Of a stretch of 37,754 bases of DNA, positions 22,441 through 30,862 are shown piece by piece. The notes under the pieces were generated by a model, which saw only the letters and a list, made by a program, of their open reading frames with translations, did not search any database and was not told where the DNA came from. Source of the stretch: Methylobacterium sp. J-026 (GTDB lineage Bacteria; Pseudomonadota; Alphaproteobacteria; Rhizobiales; Beijerinckiaceae). The translations under genes and the position numbers were made by a program. The stretch lies in NCBI RefSeq assembly GCF_022829585.1, contig NZ_JAKSYC010000312.1, positions 1 to 37,754 on the forward strand, in the 5' to 3' direction. Position 1 is the first letter of the stretch. Each line of letters opens with the position of its first letter.

Positions 22441-23580
22441 GTGCAGCACGACCTCATCCTGAAGGGCGCGCGGGTCATCGACCCGTCGCAGGACCACGAC
22501 GGGATCTGCGACGTCGCCTTCGCGGAGGGCCGGGTCTCGGGCTTCGGCCGCGACCTGCCCGTCGGCCCGGGCACGCAGGTGCGCGACATGGCCGGCGCGA
22601 TCGTGACCCCGGGCCTGATCGACCTGCACACCCACGTCTACTGGGGCGGCACCTCGATCGGCATCGACGCCGACGAATTCTGCCGGACCTCCGGGGTGAC
22701 CACGTCGGTCGATACCGGCAGCGCCGGGCCCGGCAACTTTGCCGGATTCCGCAAGCACGTCATCGACCGATCGGAGGCGCGGATCCTCGCCTATCTCCAC
22801 GTGTCGTTCGCCGGCATCTACGCCTTCTCCAAGACGATCATGGTCGGCGAGAGCCAGGATCCGCGGCTGATGGCGCCCCGCGAGGCCGTGGAGGTCGCCG
22901 AGGCCAACCGGGACGTGATCATCGGCATCAAGGTCCGGGTCGGGCGCAATTCCTCCGGGGACCAGGGCACCGCGCCGCTCGGCATCGCGCTCCAGGTGGC
23001 GGAGGAGACCGGCCTGCCGCTGATGGCCCATATCGACGAGCCGCCGCCGAGCTACGAGGAGGTGCTGGCGATGCTCCGCCCCGGCGACGTGCTGACCCAT
23101 GCCTTCCGGCCGTTCCCCAATTCCCCCGTGACCGCCCAGGGCGCGGTGAAGCCGGCCCTGCGCGAGGCCCGGGCCCGGGGCGTGCTGTTCGACATCGGCC
23201 ACGGCAAGGGCTCGTTCGCGTTCAAGACCGCCCGGGCCATGATGGCGGGCGGTTTTTTGCCGGATACGATCTCGTCCGATGTCCACCAGCTCTGCATCGA
23301 CGGGCCGGCCTTCGATCAGGTCACCACGATGTCGAAGATGCTCTGCCTCGGCATGAGCCTCCGCGAGGTCATCGCGGCGTCCACGGTGAACGCCGCCGTG
23401 GCGGTGAAGCGGATGGAATACGGGAGCCTGAAGGTCGGGTCGCTCGGCGACGCCACCGTGCTGGCCGTCCGGGACGGGGCGTTCGACTATGTCGACACGC
23501 GGGGCGAGCACATGACCGGCGCCCAGCGGATCCTTGCCGAGGGCGTGGTGCTGCGGGGAAAGTGGTGGCACCCGATGTGA
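22441..23580 (+). CDS. Metal-dependent amidohydrolase/deacetylase-family enzyme
   Basis: 379 residues from GTG 22441, with GGAGACAG just upstream and 17 bp after the ATPase gene. It has an amidohydrolase TIM barrel with His63 and His65 in DLHTHVYWGG, Lys164 in GIKVRVG (candidate carboxylated lysine), His197 in MAHIDEP, His220 in LTHAFRP, and Asp280 in SSDVHQ, the full binuclear-metal set. The C-terminal beta domain carries LKVGSLGDATVL. It resembles the dihydroorotase-like amidohydrolase/deacetylase group of uncertain substrate. As the last gene of a peptide-type import operon it probably hydrolyses an amide bond of the imported compound in the cytoplasm. The substrate is not known. Confidence 0.88.
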   Translation: MQHDLILKGARVIDPSQDHDGICDVAFAEGRVSGFGRDLPVGPGTQVRDMAGAIVTPGLIDLHTHVYWGGTSIGIDADEFCRTSGVTTSVDTGSAGPGNFAGFRKHVIDRSEARILAYLHVSFAGIYAFSKTIMVGESQDPRLMAPREAVEVAEANRDVIIGIKVRVGRNSSGDQGTAPLGIALQVAEETGLPLMAHIDEPPPSYEEVLAMLRPGDVLTHAFRPFPNSPVTAQGAVKPALREARARGVLFDIGHGKGSFAFKTARAMMAGGFLPDTISSDVHQLCIDGPAFDQVTTMSKMLCLGMSLREVIAASTVNAAVAVKRMEYGSLKVGSLGDATVLAVRDGAFDYVDTRGEHMTGAQRILAEGVVLRGKWWHPM

Positions 23581-23996
23581 GGGTGCGGGACGGCGCGGGG
23601 TCGGGGCGCGAAGGTGCCCTTTTGCTCGCCAAGACCGCGACAGATGGCTGTTGCCCTGAGGCCCGGGCGATCACAGTCGCGCTTGGCCATATCCCGATCA
23701 CAACCCGCCTCCCGCGGCGCTGCGCGGCCGTCCCGGAGGAGGCCTTCGCTCCGCTATCGCCTCGGGATGAGTATCATGGGTGGGACAAGCCCGTGCCCCG
23801 GAGCGACCGGCCGCGATCGCATGGCGAACCGTGCGCGGAAACCGTCTCGGGCATCGCTGGCCCTGGCCTCGACGCGGATGGCAGTCCGGATTCTTCCGCC
23901 AATGCGGCGACCGTCGGATGACGGCCGGACACCGCCCCGGATGCCCTATGCGGGTCTATCGGCCCGCACCGCGTCCAACCTGTTCGGGTTGAGGTT
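23581..23996. other. 416-bp region without a supported gene
   Basis: It lies between the convergent amidohydrolase gene and the minus-strand small membrane protein gene. Open frames exist on both strands but lack ribosome sites and protein-like composition. A weak CAACC-tgttcg-GGTTG hairpin (about 23979-23994) lies at the right end and could serve as a terminator for either direction. Confidence 0.4.
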
Positions 23997-24233
23997 CTAG
24001 CGCAGGGCCAGGATCTGGACCGCGTGGGCGGCGACGTCGTGCACCGCCGGCAGGTCGTAGGTGTAAATCCGCCCGGCCAGGATCGCCAGGGCGAGGGTCC
24101 AGAACACGGCGCCGGCGAAGCGGCGGGCCGTCCGATCGCCGGCGGCCTCCGGGCAGGCGCGCGCGACGCCGGCCGCGACGGGTTCGCCGAACGGATCGAA
24201 GGCTGTCGGCTGGGTTTCCGGGGCGGTACGCAT
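23997..24233 (-). CDS. Hypothetical single-span membrane protein
   Basis: 78 residues from ATG 24233 (MRTAPETQPTAFDPFGEP); a TTG at 24269 is an in-frame alternative. GGAGG lies 14 nt before the ATG, which is rather far. The first 38 residues are hydrophilic, then FAGAVFWTLALAILAGRIYT is a likely membrane span. The end is an amphipathic helix-like VHDVAAHAVQILALR. No family recognised. It may be the last gene of the minus-strand cluster, about 200 bp after the TAXI protein gene. Confidence 0.5.
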   Translation of the reverse strand: MRTAPETQPTAFDPFGEPVAAGVARACPEAAGDRTARRFAGAVFWTLALAILAGRIYTYDLPAVHDVAAHAVQILALR

Positions 24234-24431
24234 AGGGTGGAATGTTGCCTCCGGGCGCCCCGTCCGCAATGGACGCGTCTTTCGTATTTCCCTGTGCCGA
24301 GAGACTCTTGTTCTCTCCCTGCATGGCGAGACGAACAGCTTCTTCTCATCGGTCGGGCCGAGGCCGGAGGGCGGCGAATCTCCGTCCCGGCGCCGGGGGT
24401 GATCCTCCGCCGGACCCGCCTGGGCGTCCCC

Positions 24432-25820
24432 TCAGCCGCCCTGCAGCCGGACCGGTCGCCCGATCCGGGCGCCGGCATCCGCCGCACGCATGCGGTCATC
24501 CGCGAGGGTCGCCCGGGCCGTATCGATCGCCACGGCGGCCGCCGCCAGGGTCCGCTGATCCGGCTCCCGCTCCCGGGCGTAGCGGACCACGTCCATGGCC
24601 AGCGCGTCGACCTCGACGGTGAGGGCGTCGATCGCCGCCGGATCCTGCAGCGCCCGGGCCTGCCCGGCGATCTCCAGGAGCCGGTCCATGATCTCGTCGA
24701 TGCGCTCCCGGCGCAGGCTGGCGAGACGCTGCCGGATCCAGGCCAGGACCGAGACGAGGCCGCCGGCGAGGGCGCCCAGGAGATAGAGCGTGTCGCCGTA
24801 GCGCTCGATGAAGCCGTGCTGGTCGCGCTCGAAATAGTCGATCGCCCCGGGATGGATCGGGATGCGGGCGCTGGTGGCCGCCACAGTCGTGTCGTAGGCC
24901 GGGGCCTGGACGTACTCGGCGGCGTCCGTCACCTGCGCGGCGGCGGTGCGCTTCTCGAACAGCAGCTGGGCCACGTCGGCCGCCACCACGCGGCTCAGTG
25001 AGGCGCGCGCCATCAGGCGGTAGGAGGCGCCCACCGTCTTGACGTCCTCGGCCGGCAGCTTCGGTCGACCGCCGAACAGGCCCGCCGGGACGGTCACCGC
25101 CTGGAGCCGCGGGAAGCGCTCGATCACCGCATCGTCGTCCTCCACGGCAACGAAGGCGACCTTGCCGCCGCGGGCGACCGACTGCACGGCCCCGACCAGG
25201 GCCAGCGCCTTGGGGGCGGAGGGGGCGATGATGCTCACGAAGGCGTCGATCCGCTTGGCGCGGAATGCCTCCGCCACCGCCTCCTGATCGACCGGGACCA
25301 GCAGGACCGCGGAGTCCCGGCCCGGCCCGGCCGTCTCCTCCAGGGTGAGCCCGTAATAGCCGAGGAGGTTGCGCAGCAGCCAGAGATCGGCGTCCCGGTG
25401 GGCCGCGATGCCGAGCCGCTTGCCGGCGAGCTTCGGGAAGCTGGTGATCCCGCCCGGGTCCGGCGAGGCGATGATCATCGCCTGGTCGCGCAGGATCGCC
25501 AGGGTGAGCCCGTTGGTCGGCAGCAGCACGTCGGGGCGGACCACCGCGAGGTCGGCGCGCCCGTCCTGCAGGGCGGCGGCGCTCTCGCGCACGTCGTCGA
25601 AGGGCAGGATCTTCAACCGGACGTTGCCGCGGCCGGCCTCCAGGGCGTCGGCATAGGCCTTGATCAGCTCCGGCTCGGTGCCGTCGCGGGGGGGCACCGC
25701 GATGGTCAGGACGGTCGCCTGCAGGAGGTACCACGCCGCGACCCCGCCCGCGCCCAGGAGGGCGGCGCCCGCCAGGAGCAGAACCTCCCGACGCAGCAGC
25801 CAGGCGGGGAGGCTCCACAT
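24432..25820 (-). CDS. TAXI-type solute-binding protein, anchored at both ends
   Basis: 462 residues. An N-terminal hydrophobic anchor (~10-35, EVLLLAGAALLGAGGVAAWY) is followed by a TAXI/NMT1-like periplasmic domain (~38-330) with TIAVPPRDGTEPELIKAYAD, DGRADLAVVRPD, GKRLGIAAHRDADLWLLRNL and RIDAFVSIIAPSAPKAL. A second span (~343-365, LYLLGALAGGLVSVLAWI) then leads to about 95 cytoplasmic residues likely to form helices (RRERIDEIMDRLLEIAGQAR). TAXI proteins normally feed TRAP transporters, but no TRAP permease is encoded here. The two anchors and the helical tail suggest a sensor or an accessory to the neighbouring transporters. It follows the DUF606 gene by 12 bp. Domain call good; role uncertain. 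Confidence 0.78.
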   Translation of the reverse strand: MWSLPAWLLRREVLLLAGAALLGAGGVAAWYLLQATVLTIAVPPRDGTEPELIKAYADALEAGRGNVRLKILPFDDVRESAAALQDGRADLAVVRPDVLLPTNGLTLAILRDQAMIIASPDPGGITSFPKLAGKRLGIAAHRDADLWLLRNLLGYYGLTLEETAGPGRDSAVLLVPVDQEAVAEAFRAKRIDAFVSIIAPSAPKALALVGAVQSVARGGKVAFVAVEDDDAVIERFPRLQAVTVPAGLFGGRPKLPAEDVKTVGASYRLMARASLSRVVAADVAQLLFEKRTAAAQVTDAAEYVQAPAYDTTVAATSARIPIHPGAIDYFERDQHGFIERYGDTLYLLGALAGGLVSVLAWIRQRLASLRRERIDEIMDRLLEIAGQARALQDPAAIDALTVEVDALAMDVVRYAREREPDQRTLAAAAVAIDTARATLADDRMRAADAGARIGRPVRLQGG

Positions 25821-25832
25821 CGCCCCGGACGC

Positions 25833-26753
25833 TCAGAACAGCGAGATCAGGACGATGCCGCCGACCATCAGGGCGGCGCCGATCAGGCGCGGCGGACCGG
25901 CCTTGACCTGCTTCATGCCGAACCAGCCGAAATGGTCGAGCGCCACCGAGGTGATCAGGTTGGCGGTGATCAAGAGGCCGTTGAAGGCCCCGGCCCCGAC
26001 CTTGTCGACGAAGAGCAGCCCGGCGAACACCGCCACCGCCCCGGTGATCCCGGCGAGCGGCATCCACCAGCGGACGCCCGCGATGTCCTCCCGGCTCGGC
26101 AGGGGCGAGGGCCGCAGCAGGAACACCAGGGCGAACACGAACACGACGGGCACGAACGACACCGCCGCGGCGAGCCAGGGATTCTCCAGGGCGCCGCGCA
26201 GCTGCGCGTTCCAGACCACGCCGATCGCCATGAGGGCGCCGGCCACGAGGATGAACGGGTAGAGCAGCTTGCCGCCGACGCCCGCCTCGCCGCCCTCGCT
26301 CTTGCCGCCGGACCGGGCGATGAAGGTCACGCCGACCGCCATCAGCAGGCCGCCGAGCCAGGGCATCGGCTTGAAGCCCGCGGCCTGCAGGCCGAACAGG
26401 CCGAGCGCGTCCATCGCCAGGGAGGTGAGGATGTTGGCGGTGAGCGTCAGGCCGTTGAACGGCCCGGCGCCGACCTTGTCGATGAAGGCGAGGCCGCCGA
26501 ACACCGCCACCGCGCCGGCGACGCCCCCGAGCGGCGCGTACCAGGGCATCTTGCTCAGGGAGTCGAGGCTCGGCAGCGGCGTCGGCATCGTGAAGAACAG
26601 GGTCGTGAACACGAAGACGATCGGCAGGAACGACACGGTCGCGGCGAGCCAGGGATTGACCAGCCTGCCGCGCAACTGCGCGTTCATGGCGTTGCCGAGG
26701 GCCTGCAGCGCGCCCGCCACGAGGATGAAGGGATAGAGGAGGGCAGCCGTCAC
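25833..26753 (-). CDS. Tandem DUF606/YdcZ-family transporter (fused duplication)
   Basis: 306 residues starting at GTG 26753, which is 9 nt after AAGG. Two halves are clear duplicates: LLYPFILVAGALQALGNAMN and LLYPFILVAGALMAIGVVWN; NPWLAATVSF and NPWLAAAVSF; GAVAVFGGLAFIDKVGAG and GAVAVFAGLLFVDKVGAG. Each half has about five membrane spans, and a short Gly/Lys-rich linker (GGKSEGGEAGVGGK) joins them. The family belongs to the drug/metabolite transporter superfamily and is known for paired or fused genes whose halves face opposite ways. Substrate unknown. It lies 30 bp after the ArsB-type gene and 12 bp before the TAXI gene, so it is probably co-transcribed with both. Confidence 0.85.
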   Translation of the reverse strand: MTAALLYPFILVAGALQALGNAMNAQLRGRLVNPWLAATVSFLPIVFVFTTLFFTMPTPLPSLDSLSKMPWYAPLGGVAGAVAVFGGLAFIDKVGAGPFNGLTLTANILTSLAMDALGLFGLQAAGFKPMPWLGGLLMAVGVTFIARSGGKSEGGEAGVGGKLLYPFILVAGALMAIGVVWNAQLRGALENPWLAAAVSFVPVVFVFALVFLLRPSPLPSREDIAGVRWWMPLAGITGAVAVFAGLLFVDKVGAGAFNGLLITANLITSVALDHFGWFGMKQVKAGPPRLIGAALMVGGIVLISLF

Positions 26754-26783
26754 GCGCGCGGACCTTGGGTTTCCGGGAAGGGA

Positions 26784-28052
26784 TCAGACGAGGAGCAGGC
26801 CGGCCAGCGCCAGCACCAGGGCCGGCGGCATCACCAGCAGGCCGAGCTTCAGGAAGGTCCAGGCGCCGACATCCTGGCCCTCGCGGCGGATGGCGGTGAG
26901 CCACAGGATCGTGGCGAGCGAGCCCGTCACCGAGAGGTTCGGCCCGAGATCGACGCCGACCAGGATCGCGCCCGCGACCTTCTCGGGAACATCCGCCGCG
27001 TGCACGGCGGCCCCCGCGATCAGGCCGGCCGGCAGGTTGTTGACGAGGTTGCACAGCACCGCGACGAGCGCGCCCGCGCCCCAGGCGGTCTCCGTCGGGG
27101 CGGCGTGGGCGTAGCCCTTGAGGAGGTCCGCCAGCGTGGCCAGCACGCCGGTCTTTTCCAGGGCCTGCACCAGCACGAACAGGCCGGCGACCAGGGGCAG
27201 CACGCTCCACGACACGTCCTTGGCGACCTCGACGAAGCCGCCGCGCTTGAGCAGCAGCACCACCAGGGTGGTGGCGAGCCCCGCCACGAAGGTCGGCAGG
27301 CCGAGATCGAGGCCGAGCGCCGAGGCGCCGATCAGCACGCCGCCGGTGGCCACGATGCCGATCCCCGCCACGAGGCCGGTGCGCGACAAGGGCGTGGCCT
27401 CGACATCGGTGGCCACGCTCTGGCCGCGCAGCGTCCCGGCCTGGGTCAGGCGCAGCACCGCGTAGGTGGTGGCGATGGCGAGCAGCGAGGGCAGGGCGAA
27501 CAGGCCGAGCCAGCGCACGAGCGGCGGCATGTGCTCAGCGAAGACCACGAGGTTGGCCGGGTTCGAGATCGGCAGCACGAAGCTCGCCGCGTTGGCGATG
27601 AAGGCGCAGATGAACAGGTAGGGGAGGGGGTTCTCCACCTTGGCGGCCTTGGTGGCCGCGTAGACGGCCGGCGTCAGCACCACCGCGCAGGCGTCGTTCG
27701 ACAGGAACACCGTGACGACGGTGCCGACGAGGTAGACCAGGGTGAACAGCCGCGTGGCCGAGCCCTTGGCGGCCCGCACGGCGATCGAGGCGAGCCAGTC
27801 GAACAGGCCCTCCTTCCGGGCCACCTCCGACATCAGCATCATGCCGACCAGGAACAGGTAGACGTCGGTGCCCTTGAGCACGCCCTCCCAGGCGGTGGCG
27901 GGGGCGAGCAGCCCGAGGGCGACCAGGGCGCCGGCGCCGAGCACGGCCCAGATCGCCTCCGGCCAGGAGAAGGGCCGCACGATCACCCCGAGGGTCGCGA
28001 GCGCCGCGATGGCCCAGGTGGCGAGGTTGGGTGTCAGCGTCAGCGAGCCCAT
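26784..28052 (-). CDS. ArsB-type anion efflux permease
   Basis: 422 residues, close to the ~430 of ArsB, with about 11-12 membrane spans. Motifs match the arsenical pump family: VFLSNDACAVVLTPAVYAAT, FIANAASFVLPISNPANLVV, NLVNNLPAGLIAGAAV and GVDLGPNLSVTGSLATILWL. Members export arsenite or antimonite, driven by membrane potential or by an ArsA ATPase. No arsR, arsC, arsH or arsA is nearby. The context (phosphoesterase upstream, DUF606 and TAXI genes downstream) is unlike an arsenic operon, so another anion is possible. The ATG at 28052 gives MGSLTLTPNLATWAI. Confidence 0.82.
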   Translation of the reverse strand: MGSLTLTPNLATWAIAALATLGVIVRPFSWPEAIWAVLGAGALVALGLLAPATAWEGVLKGTDVYLFLVGMMLMSEVARKEGLFDWLASIAVRAAKGSATRLFTLVYLVGTVVTVFLSNDACAVVLTPAVYAATKAAKVENPLPYLFICAFIANAASFVLPISNPANLVVFAEHMPPLVRWLGLFALPSLLAIATTYAVLRLTQAGTLRGQSVATDVEATPLSRTGLVAGIGIVATGGVLIGASALGLDLGLPTFVAGLATTLVVLLLKRGGFVEVAKDVSWSVLPLVAGLFVLVQALEKTGVLATLADLLKGYAHAAPTETAWGAGALVAVLCNLVNNLPAGLIAGAAVHAADVPEKVAGAILVGVDLGPNLSVTGSLATILWLTAIRREGQDVGAWTFLKLGLLVMPPALVLALAGLLLV

Positions 28053-28110
28053 CGGGTCCGGTCTTCCTCAGGTCGTGAAGTTCGAAGGTCTGGCTCGGGT
28101 AGAGAGCTGG

Positions 28111-29355
28111 CTACCAGTGCCGGCCGAAGCGGTTGGGGCCGAGCTGGTCGCCGCGGATGCCCTTCTCCGGCCAGGCCGATGTCCGGAACGCGTCGCTGCC
28201 GGGGCGGTCCGGGGCGGGGGGCGGCGTGAAGCCGCGCGCCACCGGCTCGATCGTGTCGGTGTCGGCGTTCGCCGCGCCCGTGCGGGGGTCCAGCGTGCCG
28301 TCCGTCACCGTGACCGAGAGGCGGCGCGACCCGTCCGGCCAGGGGATCCGCGCCTCGACGATGCGCGGGCCGGCCGGGTTCATCGGGTGCGGCGGCCCGT
28401 GGTCGACGCGGGCGTGGCAGCGCCACTCCGCCTGGGGGGCGTCCGAGAGCACCAGGGCCCGCACCGTGATCGCCCCGTCCGCGGCGTCGAGGGCCGCGGT
28501 GGCGAGGCGCCGGTCGGCGGGGCCCGTGATCATCGCGAAGGGCAGGGCCCGGTCGAGGGGCTTGAAGCGCCAGCTCGTCACCGCGCCGTCGATCGCCGCG
28601 ACCGCGTAGCCCACCGAGCCGTCCTCGTTCTGGCCGACCGAGCGGGCCGAGGCGTAGAGGGTGCGCCCGTCATGGGCGAGTTCGTTGTAGTGGGTGTGGC
28701 CCATCTCGACGAGGCGCACCGCGTGGCCCCGGATCAGGCCGGCGAGGGCCGTTTTCTCCGCGTGGTGCTGCAGGTCGTCCGGATAGGTGTGGATGAAGAC
28801 CGCGCAGGGCAGGCCGTTCCGGGTGGCGTCCGCGAGTTCGTCCTCGAACCAGGCGAGCTGGAAGGGCCCGAGCCGGAAGTCGAGGCCGAATCCCTTCCGG
28901 CCGTAGCCGGGGCTGACCATGTCGAGGAACACGCAGCGCACCCCCGCGATCGTCTCGGCGAAGTAGTAATGCGCGATCCGGGTCGGCTGCTCGGGCCGGG
29001 GCAGGTCGTGGTGCCGTGGCACGTGCGCGCCGCCCCGCGCGCCTTGCGCCACCGCGGCGAACAGCGCGTCGAAGGCCGCCATCGCGCCGTGCTGGCGGTC
29101 GTGGTCGCCGGGGATCAGGCGGATCGGGAGGTCCGGATGCGCCGCCAGGGCCTCCGTCAGGATCGCGTACTGCTCCGCCTTCCCGTCCTCGGCGAGGTCC
29201 CCCGGCAGATAGGCGAAGTCGACGAGACCCCGCCCGTGGAGGCCGTCGACCTCGCGCAGGATCGCCCGCAGGTCCTCGGCGTTGCGGTCGCCCGCGCATT
29301 CCAGGTGCAGGTCGCCGATATGCGCGAAGGCGAACACGTCGCGGACCCCGCTCAT
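28111..29355 (-). CDS. Calcineurin-like metallophosphoesterase
   Basis: 414 residues from ATG 29355 (MSGVRDVFAFAHIGDLHLEC); the longer frame upstream has low-complexity sequence and is rejected. Metal-ligand motifs are in order: IGDLHL (D-x-H), LPGDLAED (GD), IPGDHDRQ (GDHD in place of GNHD), FIHTYPDD and MGHTHYNE (GHTH). There is no signal peptide, so it is probably cytoplasmic. A C-terminal part (~280-414) holds beta-rich sequence with PDGSRRLSVTVTDG and a Pro-rich tail. The substrate (nucleotide, phosphodiester or phosphoprotein) cannot be told. It lies 58 bp upstream of the ArsB-type gene and is probably the first gene of that operon. Confidence 0.85.
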   Translation of the reverse strand: MSGVRDVFAFAHIGDLHLECAGDRNAEDLRAILREVDGLHGRGLVDFAYLPGDLAEDGKAEQYAILTEALAAHPDLPIRLIPGDHDRQHGAMAAFDALFAAVAQGARGGAHVPRHHDLPRPEQPTRIAHYYFAETIAGVRCVFLDMVSPGYGRKGFGLDFRLGPFQLAWFEDELADATRNGLPCAVFIHTYPDDLQHHAEKTALAGLIRGHAVRLVEMGHTHYNELAHDGRTLYASARSVGQNEDGSVGYAVAAIDGAVTSWRFKPLDRALPFAMITGPADRRLATAALDAADGAITVRALVLSDAPQAEWRCHARVDHGPPHPMNPAGPRIVEARIPWPDGSRRLSVTVTDGTLDPRTGAANADTDTIEPVARGFTPPPAPDRPGSDAFRTSAWPEKGIRGDQLGPNRFGRHW

Positions 29356-29526
29356 GGGGCGCCCGCGTGGCGGCGGCCCGCCCCCCGTCCGATCACCCTG
29401 AATGTCCCGTCCGCCATCGCACTCTCCGGATGGGCCCCGACCATCCACCGCGACAGTCGTGACCGGCCCGACGCCCCGGATGCGGCCGAGTTCCGGCATC
29501 GGGCCCGAGCGTGGCCGCGGGGGAAC

Positions 29527-30465
29527 CTAATTTTTCGTGATCGCCGTCGGTGCCCCGGATAGATCCCGCAAAGTGTCGTGAAATCGGACGCCTTGTGTCT
29601 GCTTGGTGGACACATGCCCGGCCGTCGGGACGACAGGGCCCGGTCGGCCGATGCTTGCCGCGGCGCCACGAGGATTGCCGGTCCTCGGCCCAGGGCCCTG
29701 TCGCGGCGGGCGCGGCGGAATCCGGCCGGTCAGAGACTCTCGATCCAGCGATGCAGGACCGCGCCGGGGGCGTGATCCGGACCGGCCTCCGGGCGGTGCG
29801 GTGCGTCGGACCGGCCCGGCCCCCGCCTGCCCGCGCAGCCAGCTCGCGCAGAGCTGGGTGATCGCCGCCGAGGCCGCGAGGGCCTCGCGCCGGTCGAGGA
29901 GGTCGCCGCAGGCGACGACGTTCGCCACGAAATTGTGGACCCGGCGCCCGAACGGATCGCCGTCATGGTCGAGGGCGCGGCCGGGCAGGGCATCCGGGTG
30001 GCAGCCCTGCCGCTCCAACTGGGCGCGGGGGATCACGACGTTGGTGGCGTCGACCGGCCCCGCGACGATGCGCACGGGCTGGGCCAGGTCGAACACGACG
30101 CACTGGACATCGGCGACGGCGCCGGGGCCCTGGTCGGTCTCCACGCGGCTCTGCCCCCGGTGGTAGAACTGCAGCAGGATGTGGTCGAGGCCCTGCTGGC
30201 TGACCATCTCCGGCGACCGCTCCAGGGCGTGGGCCGGGGCGATCACGTCGCCGACCAGCAGGTCGCCGAGGTGGTAGCTGCGCATGGCGATCGGGACCGT
30301 CACGTCGGTCTCGGGCCGGAAGCTCACGGCGAAGATCGCCGCGAGATGGTCCTGCCAGGCCCGGCCCACCGAGTCCGGATCCTGCGGCGGCCCGAAGCGC
30401 AGGCAGGCGACCCCGCCGACGGGCGGGCGCGCATCGGAGTTCGGCGCTCTCTGATCAGAAGACAT
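29527..30465 (-). pseudogene. AraC-type regulator, DNA-binding domain lost or frameshifted
   Basis: The frame from ATG 30465 (MSSDQRAPNSDARPP) gives 312 residues. About 1-205 look like the AraC-binding-like N-terminal domain: MRSYHLGDLLVGDVIAPAHA, QGLDHILLQFYHRGQSRVET, VVFDLAQPVRIVAGPVDATN, and an Ala-rich helix ending ITQLCASWLRGQ. From about 29850 onward the frame turns into Arg/Pro/Gly-rich sequence with no helix-turn-helix. In the next frame GAVLHRWIESL (about 29773-29731) resembles the first helix of an AraC DNA-binding domain, then a stop follows. A frameshift with later decay is the simplest reading; a free-standing sensor domain is the alternative. It lies divergent from the autotransporter gene. 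Confidence 0.6.
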
Positions 30466-30862
30466 GGCTGGAACCTGACGCGCGTCCCGGCTTCGATCGA
30501 TGATAAACACAGTATAGCGCCGAGAACCTGTAGAAAATCGAGGCGATAGTCTGCGGCGAGATCGTCGGAGCCCTGTGACGGTCGGGGCGATGTGCATTGT
30601 CGGCGACTGCGCCCCGGCGAAGACCGAATCGATACCCTTGCCGGTGCCGGCGGCGTGCGTTTCTGCGCGGACAATATCGAAGCGCGGCGTCGCGCGACCC
30701 TGCGGTCCCGCTGAGCGAGGGGTCCATCCGTTCCAGAAAGAGGGATCGTCGTCCAAATGGACGACCGCCGAGCTGTCTGTTGCGGCAAGGTAACAGACGG
30801 TTGAATGCGACTCGCCTAGAGCAAAATGTAATAGCGCCAGAGCAAAGATCGAGGGCGATCCG
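30466..30862. other. 397-bp divergent intergenic region, AT-richer than the surroundings
   Basis: It separates the AraC-type remnant from the autotransporter gene. Base composition is visibly lower in GC than most of the window. AGAGCAAA occurs at 30818-30825 and 30839-30846, 21 bp apart, just before the autotransporter ribosome site. No gene is supported in it; the promoters of both neighbours must lie here. Confidence 0.5.

Noticed and set aside
23614..24000. 128-residue plus-strand frame after the amidohydrolase gene
   Set aside because: No ribosome site, biased Arg/Pro/Ser composition and no recognisable motif.
25398..28229. 943-residue plus-strand frame over the transporter cluster
   Set aside because: Gln/His/Arg/Asp-rich shadow of three motif-bearing minus-strand genes.
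29352..29669. Minus-strand 105-residue frame near the AraC remnant
   Set aside because: No helix-turn-helix or other motif; composition typical of noncoding GC-rich frames.
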